44,321 bases of DNA, taken from contig JAUWBN010000007.1 in the NCBI GenBank assembly GCA_030601675.1, positions 1 through 44,321 on the forward strand, in the 5' to 3' direction. Of the stretch, positions 1 through 9,963 are shown piece by piece. The notes below the pieces were generated by a model, which worked only from the letters and a program-made list of their open reading frames with translations, was not told where the DNA came from and made no database searches. The position numbers were made by a program, and so were the translations under genes. Position 1 is the stretch's first letter. The number at the start of each line of letters is the position of its first letter. Source of the DNA: Hadesarchaea archaeon. GTDB taxonomy: Archaea > Hadarchaeota > Hadarchaeia > Hadarchaeales > Hadarchaeaceae.

Positions 1-2462
1 ATGGTGGCTGGTCCTCGAACCGCGTCCCCCCCCGCATAGACCTGCTCATGTCCTGTGCGCCCGGTTTGAGAATCTACAACGATAGTGTCGTTCTTGTGCA
101 GGGAGACGGAGCTTCCGTCGATGAAGGAGACATCTGGGCGCTGGCCGATGCCCACGATTATGGAATCTGCCTCAATCTGGAATTCGCTCCCCTCGATGGA
201 GATTGGCCTTCTCCTCCCGTCCGGGCCAGCTGCGCCCAGTTTGTTCCGAATGCATTCTAGAGCGACGGCCCGGCCCTCCTTAAGGATAATTCGGGTGGGC
301 GAAGCCAGTTCTTCCAGAATGGCGCCTTCCGAGAAGAGTCCCTCAACCTCCTCTTCGGTGGCTGGCATCTCCTGGCGGGTTCGCCGGTAGACTACCTTCA
401 CCGGCTCGCCGGTGAGCCGCTTGGCTGTTCTGGCCGCATCCATGGCCGTGTTCCCTCCGCCGATCACAAGGACCCTTTTGCCCAGGCCAACCCTTTCACC
501 CCGGCTCGCCCGCTCGAGAAAATCGAGGGCTTGGTAGACACCTTTTCTATCTTCGCCTTCGATGCCTAGGCGGGCACCTTTTTGGGCTCCCGAGGCTATG
601 TAAGCGGCATCGAAACCCTGATTAAGAAGCTCCTCCGGAGGAGTCGTGACAGGATGGGAAAGATCGATTTTGACCCCCAGCTTCTCGATTCGCTCAATGT
701 CCTCCCGGACGACTGCCTCGGGCAGCCTGAAGGTTGGAGCTATGGCTAGCATCCCCCCCACCCTGTCTTTGGTCTCATAAATGACCACCTCGATTCCGCA
801 CAGGGCTAGGTAGTAGGCTGCGGCCAGCCCCGAGGGGCCGCTACCGATCACCGCCACCCTGTGGCCGCTCCTTTCGGCCGCCTTCATCGTTACCCTTCCC
901 TTTTCGGCGGCGAACCGCTTCAGCGCCATGATGGCTACTGGCTCGTCGTAGTTGTTCCGCGTGCATCGGGTCTGGCATAGGTGGGTACAAACGTAGCCTG
1001 TCACCTCAGGAAGTGGATTGCGAGCTAGAATGATCTCCAGCGCCCGATCGTATTCTCGCTGAGAAATCAGCCAAGCATACTCGGGCACGTCCTGAAGGAC
1101 TGGACACTGCTCCACGCAGGGAGCATTGATGCAATCAAACAGGTTCAGCTTTGATTTAACCTTGGGAAGGCCGTAAGGATGGTAGTCCTTCTTGTATTGT
1201 GGGTCATCCAAGCTCCGGGCGGCTTCCAGTTCCAGGTTGGCCAGCCTATCCCGAGCGAGTTCCTCCAAGCTCGTCACTCCCCGGTCGCGCATATCCCTTT
1301 CCAGGTTTTCCAGATATTGAGTCAACCTAGAGTAACCGCCTGGTTTAAGAAGGTCGGAGACCGCGGAGACGGACCAGGCACCGGCGGCTAGGATGGACGT
1401 CACGTTGAGCGCGTCGGCTCCCGCAGAGAAAGAGACTTTCAGGTCGCCGGCGAACTCCTTGGAGAACTTATGGAAGAGATTGATGGTGATTGGATAGAGG
1501 GCGCGTCCCGACATGTAGATTTCATCGCCGGAGAGATAGCCCTTGTGATTCGCCACGGCTAGGGTGTTGCTCAACTTGACCCCAAAGATCAGGCCCCGCT
1601 CCGCGGCGACCTTCTTCAGGGGCCTAATCAATTCCACCGCCTGATCGTACTGCAGATCGTGCTCGAACACGGCGTCGGGAATGTGAATCTCCTTGAAACC
1701 GAGATAGTCGTGGAGGATGCGCATCACCGCCTCTTTGCCCAGCAGGGTGGGGTTCAGCTTGACCGTCGTGTGTAGTCCCCTTTCCTCCAGCAGGTACCTA
1801 CAGATCTTTTCGATTTCGCCTGGGGGGCAACCATGCATGGTCGAAAGGGTAACGCTGTTGACGATTCCAGAAGGGATCTCGATGTCAGCGAACTGGGGGA
1901 ACTTTTCTTTCAAAACCGCCCGGATTTTGGAGATTTCCTCAGACGCATCCTGCAGTCTGTCCATGAAACGAGTCATAGGCGGGCTCTGAATTCCCTTCAG
2001 GTCGTAGCCGACGCTCATGTTGAAGACCGTTCCGAAGGGAACTCTGCCTTCAAAGCCGAGGACCCCGTGGAGAATGTGGATCAATACCCAGGCTTTGATG
2101 TACTCCCATGTAGATTGATCTAGCTTGAGTTCTTGGGAAAATTCGACGTTATACCCCTCGTCCTCCATGTCGATGCAGGGCCTGGGGATATTCAGTTCGT
2201 CCATGATCTGTACGGTTTTCAACTCAATGAATCGGGCACCGCAGAGCCACGCGCAGATGATGTTCTGTGCCAGCTGAGTATGGGGACCCGCTCCTGGCCC
2301 AATGGGCGTAGCCAAGCACTGCCCGAAAACGTCCCGGACGGCATAAGGACTGTCTTTCTTAGGGATATGGAAAAGAGAGCGGGGGATCCCAAAGATGGAC
2401 TGGTTCTCTTCAAGCTCTGTCAGAATCCAGTTTAGAAGAACTTCAAAGGGTTGAACCTTCAT
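1..2462 (-). CDS. ygfK: YgfK-like (putative selenate reductase subunit / dihydropyrimidine dehydrogenase-like) FAD and Fe-S oxidoreductase, 3' end beyond the window
   Basis: Reverse-strand reading from ATG at 2462 stays open to the left edge: MKVQPFEVLLNWILTELEENQSIFGIPRSLFHIP..., FDCINAPCVEQCPVLQDVPEYAWLI, VAVIGSGPSGLAAAYYLALCGIEVVIYE, ending ...HEQVYAGGDAVRGPAT. Absent from the ORF track because it has no stop in the window. Confidence 0.85.
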   Translation of the reverse strand, partial: MKVQPFEVLLNWILTELEENQSIFGIPRSLFHIPKKDSPYAVRDVFGQCLATPIGPGAGPHTQLAQNIICAWLCGARFIELKTVQIMDELNIPRPCIDMEDEGYNVEFSQELKLDQSTWEYIKAWVLIHILHGVLGFEGRVPFGTVFNMSVGYDLKGIQSPPMTRFMDRLQDASEEISKIRAVLKEKFPQFADIEIPSGIVNSVTLSTMHGCPPGEIEKICRYLLEERGLHTTVKLNPTLLGKEAVMRILHDYLGFKEIHIPDAVFEHDLQYDQAVELIRPLKKVAAERGLIFGVKLSNTLAVANHKGYLSGDEIYMSGRALYPITINLFHKFSKEFAGDLKVSFSAGADALNVTSILAAGAWSVSAVSDLLKPGGYSRLTQYLENLERDMRDRGVTSLEELARDRLANLELEAARSLDDPQYKKDYHPYGLPKVKSKLNLFDCINAPCVEQCPVLQDVPEYAWLISQREYDRALEIILARNPLPEVTGYVCTHLCQTRCTRNNYDEPVAIMALKRFAAEKGRVTMKAAERSGHRVAVIGSGPSGLAAAYYLALCGIEVVIYETKDRVGGMLAIAPTFRLPEAVVREDIERIEKLGVKIDLSHPVTTPPEELLNQGFDAAYIASGAQKGARLGIEGEDRKGVYQALDFLERASRGERVGLGKRVLVIGGGNTAMDAARTAKRLTGEPVKVVYRRTRQEMPATEEEVEGLFSEGAILEELASPTRIILKEGRAVALECIRNKLGAAGPDGRRRPISIEGSEFQIEADSIIVGIGQRPDVSFIDGSSVSLHKNDTIVVDSQTGRTGHEQVYAGGDAVRGPAT

Positions 2463-2775
2463 TACATCCAACTCATCACACCCAGAAGATTACATTACCG
2501 CATTCTAATTAACCGCCTTGCAATATTTAAAATTTTTATCCAAGGAGATAATCTTTTGCTCCCAGTTCGCTAAGAATAAGTAAGACTGGTAATCAAATAT
2601 CTAGCTCCACGAACATTTTGAACAGGCTTCTAATTCCTCAGGAAAAGAAAGTGGCCCCCGTCAAGTGTTTCACCTGTTGGTTCTGCCGCTCTCGACGTGT
2701 CCGACCAGTGCTATCCGATATTAAGTGGTAAAACAGTTCTTAAGGCCTAGAATCATAAATTTAATCGTGCGTGTT

Positions 2776-3573
2776 ATGCACGAGGAGATACTCCAGAAGG
2801 CGAATGAGCTCCTCGCGAAAGGCGAGACGTTTGCGATAGCCACTATAGTGCGGACTGAGGGCTCCACCCCTCGGAAGCTTGGAGCGAAGATGATCGTCCT
2901 TAAGGATGGAAGCACCTTCGGCACCATTGGGGGCGATTGCGTGGAATCTGGGACGGTGGCGGAGGCGCTCGAGGCGATAAAAGAAGGAAAATCTCGAACT
3001 GTTAGCATGACCCTTGAGGAAGAAGAGCTTGGCGGCGTGGGTATGAGGTGCGGGGGAAAGGTTGAAGTTTACATCGAGGTCATCAATCCTACTCCGAAGT
3101 TGTTGATCCTTGGGAGCGGACACGTTGGCGCCCAAGTTGCCAAACTAGGTCAAGGGGTTGGGTTTTCGGTCACCGTAATTGACCCATCGGCGAAAGAGGA
3201 AAATTTCCCCAAGTTGGTCGAGGTCATCCCAGAATTTGTTGATAAGGGTATCTCAAAAGTCGAAATCACGCCACAAACTTACATTGTGATTGCTACCGGC
3301 CATAAGTATGATGAGGCGGCGCTGAAGGCAGTCATCGACTCTAAGGCGACCTACATAGGAATGGTTGCAAGCAGAAGGAAGGCGGCCACCATCTACAGAA
3401 ATCTGATGGACGAGGGCATTTCTGAGGAGAAGCTTACGCGGATACACGCCCCAATAGGGCTTGATATTGGGGCTGAGACACCCGAGGAGATCGCGGTCAG
3501 CATAATTGCGGAGATTTTAAAGGAGCGCAGGAAGCCTGAAGCCTCCGGCGAGAGCCTCAAGATTTCTCCCTAA
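2776..3573 (+). CDS. xdhC: XdhC/CoxI family protein (Mo hydroxylase maturation factor)
   Basis: IATIVRTEGSTPRKLGAKMIV, GGDCVESGTVAEAL and LLILGSGHVGAQVAKLG motifs. ATG at 2776 preferred over the upstream 2725 start; TATA-like ataaattta just upstream. Confidence 0.88.
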   Translation: MHEEILQKANELLAKGETFAIATIVRTEGSTPRKLGAKMIVLKDGSTFGTIGGDCVESGTVAEALEAIKEGKSRTVSMTLEEEELGGVGMRCGGKVEVYIEVINPTPKLLILGSGHVGAQVAKLGQGVGFSVTVIDPSAKEENFPKLVEVIPEFVDKGISKVEITPQTYIVIATGHKYDEAALKAVIDSKATYIGMVASRRKAATIYRNLMDEGISEEKLTRIHAPIGLDIGAETPEEIAVSIIAEILKERRKPEASGESLKISP

Positions 3574-4129
3574 GGGCTTGAAGACTTTCGGGAGTGTCTA
3601 GGTCTGTGACTGCCCACTCACCAGTTTCGATGACGCGGTGATCTTCTCCGTGCTTGTGGATTACATCGCGGATAAACTCATTTTTTTTGAGGGCCAATAT
3701 TTCGTCAAACAAGCTCCGGTCAAAGAGGACGGGGTGCCCCTTCTTCCCTTTATACGATGGGCTCACGATCTTTGCCCCGCGCTTCCAAGCGTCAATTGCC
3801 TTCACCAAAAAATCTCGATCCACAAACGGCTGATCCCCCAAGGCGAGGAAGACCGCATCATAATTTTTGAGTTGTTCGAGCCCTTTCTTGAAGGAGGAGA
3901 CCATCCCCTCTCGGTAATTCTCATTCACCACCCATCTCGTTCCAAGCTTCTCCAAAGTTGGTATCAGACTTTCTGGATTGTATCCCAAAACCACGACGAG
4001 CTCGTCTACCACGCCCTTGAAAGAATCCACCACCCACTCGATTATCCGCTTGCCCTTGATTCGAAGGAGGAGCTTCGGTGCCCCCATCCGTTGAGATTTT
4101 CCGGCAGCTAAAATCACAGCCCCAACCAT
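3557..4129 (-). CDS. mocA: MocA/MobA-like nucleotidyltransferase (molybdenum cofactor cytidylyl/guanylyltransferase)
   Basis: N-terminus MVGAVILAAGKSQRMGAPKLLLRIKGK; LALGDQPFVDRDFL; VTDLDTPES. Overlaps xdhC tail-to-tail by 17 nt. Confidence 0.85.
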   Translation of the reverse strand: MVGAVILAAGKSQRMGAPKLLLRIKGKRIIEWVVDSFKGVVDELVVVLGYNPESLIPTLEKLGTRWVVNENYREGMVSSFKKGLEQLKNYDAVFLALGDQPFVDRDFLVKAIDAWKRGAKIVSPSYKGKKGHPVLFDRSLFDEILALKKNEFIRDVIHKHGEDHRVIETGEWAVTDLDTPESLQALREKS

Positions 4130-5094
4130 GCGAACCCGCCGTGCCCGAGTTCGGCAATCTCCTCTCGGGTTATTTTTTCTTTTACGAGAATTCTTGGAAG
4201 GATTCGATCGAAACTCGTCCGTTTATCGGGGAGCACGCATGCTGGAAGCCCGAGAATAGGAACTCCATCTAGGTAGGCCAGCATGATCATTGCACCCGGA
4301 AAAATCGGGACACCACGGGAGACAACATCTGCTCCCGTTTTTCTTATCGCTGCGGGCGTCAAGTCTCCAGAGTCCACCGCCATGCCACCTGCGACCAAGA
4401 TGAGTTCATAACCCTTTTCCTTGAACTCGAGAATTTTTTCCTTGATTTTTTCCTCGTCATCAGGCAAAATGGTTGATTCATGAACATCGAGACCATAGTC
4501 CCCTAACTTTTCCTTCAGGACTGGAACAAATGCGTCCTTTATCCTGCCCTCGTAAACTTCAGTTCCTGTAACGATGGCCCCGACTTTTTTGATCTTCGGG
4601 GAAATCACTTGAAGCACCGGTTTGTCTTTTTCCAAAATTTCTTCCACTTTTCTCATCCGACCTTCATCAACGGTTAAGGGAACTATCTTGACAGCGCCCA
4701 CCACCGCTCCTTTTTTCACACCCGTGTTGTTCACCCGAGTGACGAAAGTGAAATCATCGATGAGGTTGATCTGCTTGATAACTTCAACCTTGACCTTCAA
4801 AAGCCCGGGCTTTTCAGCTATCAAGGTTATGCTTCCTTTGTCCGGTCCTTTGTAGGAAAGATTTTCGCCCATCGCGGCGCGAGCCATCCTTATTGCCGCT
4901 TCATCTTCATGAACTCCCTCTTCTTCCCCTCCGACGTAAACGAAGTAGTTCCCAGCATCTTTCAGTTGCTCCACATCCCCCGCCCGGACCACATGCCCTC
5001 TTTTAAAAAGGACGATTTTTATTCCGGGTCCATATCGAACGACATCGTGGGCAAGAGGTTTTCCGATAGCATCTTCTACCTTCACTTTTTTCAC
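4114..5094 (-). CDS. Molybdopterin-binding MoeA/MogA-like domain protein
   Basis: MKKVKVEDAIGKPLAHDVVRY...; VGAIVTGTEVYEGRIKDAFVPVL; ELILVAGGMAVDSGDLTPAAIRKTGA. Overlaps the mocA start. Confidence 0.8.
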   Translation of the reverse strand: MKKVKVEDAIGKPLAHDVVRYGPGIKIVLFKRGHVVRAGDVEQLKDAGNYFVYVGGEEEGVHEDEAAIRMARAAMGENLSYKGPDKGSITLIAEKPGLLKVKVEVIKQINLIDDFTFVTRVNNTGVKKGAVVGAVKIVPLTVDEGRMRKVEEILEKDKPVLQVISPKIKKVGAIVTGTEVYEGRIKDAFVPVLKEKLGDYGLDVHESTILPDDEEKIKEKILEFKEKGYELILVAGGMAVDSGDLTPAAIRKTGADVVSRGVPIFPGAMIMLAYLDGVPILGLPACVLPDKRTSFDRILPRILVKEKITREEIAELGHGGFAWLGL

Positions 5095-5162
5095 GAAATC
5101 CCAAGTGTCAGTGTAGGAGAAACTTTTTAATTCTTTGCAACAACAACGAACGGGAGTTGGGG

Positions 5163-7505
5163 ATGAAATATTCGTACATGGGCAAGGGTGTCCCCCGCAT
5201 CGACGCTTTTGAAAAAGTGACTGGCACGGCGCTGTACACCGGAGACCTCAGGTTCCCCGGGATGCTCTACACAAAATTGCTGAAGAGCCCCCTCGGTCAT
5301 GCCAGAATTGTCAACATCGACACCGGCGAGGCCGAGAAGCTTCCGGGAGTGCGGGCAGTCCTGATCGGCAAAGAGGCCCCCTATAAGTTCGGCATTTACA
5401 TGGGCGATAAGACGGTGCTTGCCTCAGGCAAAGTTCGCCACGTCGGGGAGCCGGTTGCAGCAGTTGCGGCCGACACGGAGGAGATAGCCGAGCGGGCCGT
5501 CGAGCTGATAAAGGTCGAGTACGAGGAGCTCCCCGGCGCTTTTGATGTCCTAAAAGCGATGGAGGACGGGGCGCCGCTAGTGCATGAAAACATGAGCGAG
5601 TACAGGCACGCCCCGTTCATCTACCCCAAGTCGGGCACGAATATAGCGAACCACTTCAAGCTACGAAAGGGCGATGTCGAGCGCGGTTTCAAGGAGGCAG
5701 ATGTCGTCATCGAGAACGAGTTCTACCAGCCCCAGGTCCAAAACGTTCAAATGGAGACCCACACCTCCATAGGGCAGTGGCTCCCAAACGGGCAGATAAA
5801 TATCTGGACGAGCGCGCAGTCCCCCTTTGCGGTCAGGCACCTATTGAGCGTTGGTCTCGGGGTCCCGCTTCACAAGATTAATGTCGTCGTACCCTACCTC
5901 GGCGGCGGCTTCGGCGGGAAGGCGGGGCTTCACTGGGAGCCCCTCGTGGTCCTGCTCTCGAAGAAGGCGGGGGGCAGGCCCGTGAGGCTCGTGATGACCC
6001 GCGAGGAACAGTTCTACACGACGGCCGTCCGGCAGGGCTTCTACGCGCGCATCAAGACGGGGGCGAAGCGGGATGGGAAGATAACCGCTGGGGCGTTCTT
6101 TTACGTTTGGGATGCGGGAGCTTACGCTGACTACGGTGTCAACATCACACGGGCTGCTGGCTACTCTTGTACGGGACCGTATGAAATCCCACACATCAAG
6201 TGCGACAGCCTGACCGTATACACAAACCACCCCTATGGCACAGCCTACCGGGGTTTCGGCCACCCGGAGTTCCACTTCGCGACGGAGCGCCAGATGGACC
6301 TCTTGGCGCGGGCGATCGGGATGGACCCAGTCGAGTTCCGTCTGAAGAACGCAGCGGTGCCAGGGCGCATCACTGCAACGGGGGAGAAGCTCCGCGAGGA
6401 CGCCGGGCGGGTGGACGAGTGCATCAAAGCTGTCGTCGAAGCGATTGGCTGGGGCAAGAAAGCGCCAAAGGAAGTGAATGGAAAATTGCGTGGGAAGGGG
6501 ATAGCGGCACTCTGGAAGGCCCCCGCCATGCCTTCTTCCACTTCATCATCCGCGATTCTGAAGCTAAACGAGGACGGGAGCGTCACCTTATCCATAAGTT
6601 CCACCGAGATGGGCCAAGGAACTCCGACCGGTTTGGCTCAGATGGTGGCGGACGAGCTGCAGATGCCGATTGAGAAGGTGAAGGTGGTCACCAAGCGGGA
6701 GACCGATTTTAGCCCATACACTTGGCAGACGGTCGCGAGCCGCGGTCTCTTCATGGAGGGAAACGCAACGCTCGACGCGGTCCGAAATCTAAAGGAGCAG
6801 GTCAAAACTACCGCGGCGGAGCTACTCGGGGTCCCGAAGAAAGAACTCGAGGTAGCAGAGGAGAGGGTGTTCGCCCTTGGGAGGCCGGACAAAAGCATCC
6901 CCTTGGCGAAGCTCGCGACAGCTGGCATCTTCCCGGACGGAAGGGGGATTGGTGGCCCGGTACTCGGCTATGGATACTACACGGCGGAGGGACTGACAAA
7001 CTTGGATCCCGAGACGGGGCAGGGACTCCCGGCGCTGATGTGGACCTTCGGGGCGCAGGGAGCCGAAGTTGAGGTGGACCCGGAAACTGGCGATGTCCGG
7101 GTGGTTAAAATGGCCTCGGCGTTCGACATCGGGAGGGCCATAAACCCACTCTTGCTGAAAGGCCAAGTTTATGGAGGCATTGTTCAGGGCATCGGGAGCG
7201 CGCTCATGGAGGAGTTCATCTTCGACGAAAGGGGAGCGCTCCTCAACAAGAACCTCACGGATTACAAGATCTGTAGGACACAGGACATACCCGAAGAGAT
7301 GGTGTTTATACCCATCGAGAACCCGCAGCGGAATGCCCCACACGGCGTCCGGGGCATCGGCGAGCACCCGCGCATCTCCATCGAGCCGGCGATCGCGAAC
7401 GCCATCTACGATGCTGCGGGCATCGACCTCTTCGAGATACCGATGAATAGGGAGAGGGTCTGGCGGGCGCTCAGGAAGAAGGGTGAGAAACGTGCCTTTG
7501 CCTGA
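5163..7505 (+). CDS. Xanthine dehydrogenase-family molybdopterin-binding large subunit
   Basis: GGGFGGKAGLHWEP, AYRGFGHPEFHFATERQMD, and C-terminal GVRGIGEHPRISIEPAIANAIYDAAG with the conserved Glu region. Start ATGAAATATTCG after GGGAGTTGGGG. Confidence 0.9.
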   Translation: MKYSYMGKGVPRIDAFEKVTGTALYTGDLRFPGMLYTKLLKSPLGHARIVNIDTGEAEKLPGVRAVLIGKEAPYKFGIYMGDKTVLASGKVRHVGEPVAAVAADTEEIAERAVELIKVEYEELPGAFDVLKAMEDGAPLVHENMSEYRHAPFIYPKSGTNIANHFKLRKGDVERGFKEADVVIENEFYQPQVQNVQMETHTSIGQWLPNGQINIWTSAQSPFAVRHLLSVGLGVPLHKINVVVPYLGGGFGGKAGLHWEPLVVLLSKKAGGRPVRLVMTREEQFYTTAVRQGFYARIKTGAKRDGKITAGAFFYVWDAGAYADYGVNITRAAGYSCTGPYEIPHIKCDSLTVYTNHPYGTAYRGFGHPEFHFATERQMDLLARAIGMDPVEFRLKNAAVPGRITATGEKLREDAGRVDECIKAVVEAIGWGKKAPKEVNGKLRGKGIAALWKAPAMPSSTSSSAILKLNEDGSVTLSISSTEMGQGTPTGLAQMVADELQMPIEKVKVVTKRETDFSPYTWQTVASRGLFMEGNATLDAVRNLKEQVKTTAAELLGVPKKELEVAEERVFALGRPDKSIPLAKLATAGIFPDGRGIGGPVLGYGYYTAEGLTNLDPETGQGLPALMWTFGAQGAEVEVDPETGDVRVVKMASAFDIGRAINPLLLKGQVYGGIVQGIGSALMEEFIFDERGALLNKNLTDYKICRTQDIPEEMVFIPIENPQRNAPHGVRGIGEHPRISIEPAIANAIYDAAGIDLFEIPMNRERVWRALRKKGEKRAFA

Positions 7506-8352
7506 ATTCGACTACATCAGGCCTAAATCGGTCGAGGAGCTGGTATCCATCCTAGCCAAACACGGAAGCGAAGCCAAGCTGATGGCTGGGGGCACGGATC
7601 TTCTGGTGCTCATGCGCGATAGGTTGGTCAGGCCGAGGTACGTCGTCGACATCAAAGGAATCGGGGAGCTGCAGGGGCTATCGTGGGACGAGGGGCGAGG
7701 CCTCACGATTGGTGCCGCGGTAACCTTGAACGAGATAATCGCCTCGGAAGTCATCAGGGAACGATTCGGGGCCCTCTGGAGCGCAGCGAGCGAGCTGGCC
7801 GACCCCACTGTGAGGAACCGCGCCACCTTGGTGGGAAACATCTGCAACGCGTCTCCGGCAGCCGACACCGCCCCCGCGCTCCTCGTACATAATGCCGAGG
7901 TCGAGGCCGTGAGCGCGAAGGGAAGTAGGAAAATCCCCATCGAGGACTTTTTCAAGGGGGTAAAGCGGACCGCGCTGGGGCCGGACGAATTTGTCAAGGC
8001 CGTGCATCTCCCCAACCCACCAGATGGGGCGAAGAGTTGGTACCTGAAATGGAAGCGAACATGGGGCGAGGATCTAGCGCTTGTAGGCGTGGCGGGCCTC
8101 GTAGCGAACTCTGGAAAATGGATCGTCAGGGTTGCCTTGTCGTCTGTGGCGCCGACGCCAGTTCTCGTGGCCGAGATCCAGAATGCATTTGAGGGGGGCG
8201 GGACGCTGGAGGAGAAAATAGAAAAAGCAGCCGCCAGCATCCCGGGAGGAATCTGCCCAATAACGGATGTGAGGTGCAATGCCGAGTACCGCACCCACGT
8301 CGCGGCCATCCTGACGAAGCGCGTATTGAGAAAACTTCTGGGGTTGGGCTGA
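7483..8352 (+). CDS. FAD-binding medium subunit of Mo hydroxylase
   Basis: FDYIRPKSVEELVSILAKHGSEAKLMAGGTDLLVLMR and TVRNRATLVGNICNASPAADTAPALL; GTG start overlaps the large-subunit stop. Confidence 0.9.
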   Translation: MRNVPLPEFDYIRPKSVEELVSILAKHGSEAKLMAGGTDLLVLMRDRLVRPRYVVDIKGIGELQGLSWDEGRGLTIGAAVTLNEIIASEVIRERFGALWSAASELADPTVRNRATLVGNICNASPAADTAPALLVHNAEVEAVSAKGSRKIPIEDFFKGVKRTALGPDEFVKAVHLPNPPDGAKSWYLKWKRTWGEDLALVGVAGLVANSGKWIVRVALSSVAPTPVLVAEIQNAFEGGGTLEEKIEKAAASIPGGICPITDVRCNAEYRTHVAAILTKRVLRKLLGLG

Positions 8353-8825
8353 TGTCGAAGCACAAGATTTCGGTCAGGGCAAATGGGCAGCTTTACGAGC
8401 GAGATGTCGAGCCGAGGCGCACGCTGCTCCAGTTCATCAGGGAGGACCTAGGCCTGACAGGGACGAAGTGCGCGTGCGAGCGCGGGGACTGCGGACTGTG
8501 CACGGTTTTGGTCGACGGGGTGCCCACCAAATCCTGTTTGGTGCTGGCGGTCGAGGTAGACGGAAAGGAGATAACCACCATCGAGGGCTTGATGGAGGGG
8601 GAGGAGCTCAACCCGGTCCAGCGGGCTTTCATCGAGCACGGGGCAGTCCAGTGCGGCTTCTGCACCCCTGCATTCATCGTCGCAGGGGGGGCCTTGCTGA
8701 AGCGCAACCCGAGCCCGACCGAGGAAGAGGTGAAGGAGGCGGTGGGTGGGATTCTCTGCCGATGCACGGGCTACCGGCAGATCATCGATGCTATCTTGGA
8801 CGCTTCTAAGGGCGCGAAGAAGTAA
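8352..8825 (+). CDS. [2Fe-2S] small subunit of Mo hydroxylase
   Basis: LLQFIREDLGLTGTKCACERGDCGLCTVLVDG...VQCGFCTPAFIVAGGALL...GGILCRCTGYRQIIDAI; start overlaps the previous stop (TGATG). Confidence 0.93.
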   Translation: MSKHKISVRANGQLYERDVEPRRTLLQFIREDLGLTGTKCACERGDCGLCTVLVDGVPTKSCLVLAVEVDGKEITTIEGLMEGEELNPVQRAFIEHGAVQCGFCTPAFIVAGGALLKRNPSPTEEEVKEAVGGILCRCTGYRQIIDAILDASKGAKK

Positions 8826-8992
8826 AAACTGTTGAAGAAAATTTTTGAGAACTCTCTTGGCGAAGGGGGCCAGATGGAAGGCTGATAAGCTGGGATTCAA
8901 ATTATCAACTGGCGATCCGATGAGGACAACTACCCCGCTTGTCGCTACATCCGCGGCAAACGTTTTCATGTAATATTTGGGGATCCTTCAAA

Positions 8993-9961
8993 ATGTTGGA
9001 CAAAAATAAAAATTCACTTGAAGTGGGCGAGATCAAAGTCGTGACCTTCGACGTTGGCGGAACTTTGGCAAAGGGTGGGTTTAAAAAAAAGCTATACCGG
9101 TCGAAGGTGACCAGCTACCTCCAACGGCAAGGCTTCGACGTGACTTCGGACGACTACTGGGGGGCGACGGGTAAAGCCCTCGAAGAGCTAAACCGGAGGA
9201 GGGAGGACCAGCTCGAGATGGGGTTCGAGGACTTCTGCTCGACGATCCTTCGGAACCTCGGCATAACCCCCTCCGAGGAACTCTTGGGGGGCATACGATC
9301 GCTTTATTTCAAGTGCTTCCATCAGACCGAGCGCAGGGGCGTGAGGAAGGTTCTAGTTAGGCTTTCAAGGGCGTACGAGCTCGGGGTAATCTCGAACTCG
9401 ATGAGCTTGCTCCCGAAGCGATTCTTGGAGGAATCGGAGCTCGCCCGGTATTTCAAGGCGATCGTGATCTCGGGAGAGGTCGGGTACCGGAAACCCCACC
9501 CCGAAATCTTCAAGCGTACGTTAGAGAAATTCGAGGCCAACCCCGAAGAAGTCGTTCACGTCGGGAACTCGCTCGAGGATGATGTGGTTGGGGCGAAGGG
9601 AGTCGGGATGTACTCGGTGCTCGTTAGCCCTCAGGCGATCGAGGAAGCCCAAGCGGAGCCCGATCTCGCCGTCCCCTCGATCGGAGAGGTACCCGGGGCC
9701 ATCGAGAGCCTGGCGTTTCCAAGGCTTCGGGAATTCAAGGAGCTCTTGGGCAATCGATGCGGGTTTTGCTCCGCGCGCGGGGTTAATCTCTACAAAATAG
9801 ACCCGAAGAGCGGGGAGGAGATCGATAACTACGTGCTCCTTTGCTCGAGCTGTCGAAGGGAAACATTGAAGAAGCGAATCCCGCGTCCACGTAAGCACGG
9901 GAAGTATCGGGCAATCTACAGGCGGGCTTGGCTTGAGCTTCACAAGCCCAAACGGGTGTAG
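8993..9961 (+). CDS. HAD-family hydrolase with C-terminal Cys4 zinc-binding segment
   Basis: KVVTFDVGGTLAKG, VISNSMSLLP, KPHPEIF, VHVGNSLEDDVVGAKGVGM; C-terminal RCGFCSARGVNLY...LCSSCRRETL. Confidence 0.78.
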   Translation: MLDKNKNSLEVGEIKVVTFDVGGTLAKGGFKKKLYRSKVTSYLQRQGFDVTSDDYWGATGKALEELNRRREDQLEMGFEDFCSTILRNLGITPSEELLGGIRSLYFKCFHQTERRGVRKVLVRLSRAYELGVISNSMSLLPKRFLEESELARYFKAIVISGEVGYRKPHPEIFKRTLEKFEANPEEVVHVGNSLEDDVVGAKGVGMYSVLVSPQAIEEAQAEPDLAVPSIGEVPGAIESLAFPRLREFKELLGNRCGFCSARGVNLYKIDPKSGEEIDNYVLLCSSCRRETLKKRIPRPRKHGKYRAIYRRAWLELHKPKRV

Positions 9962-9963
9962 TC

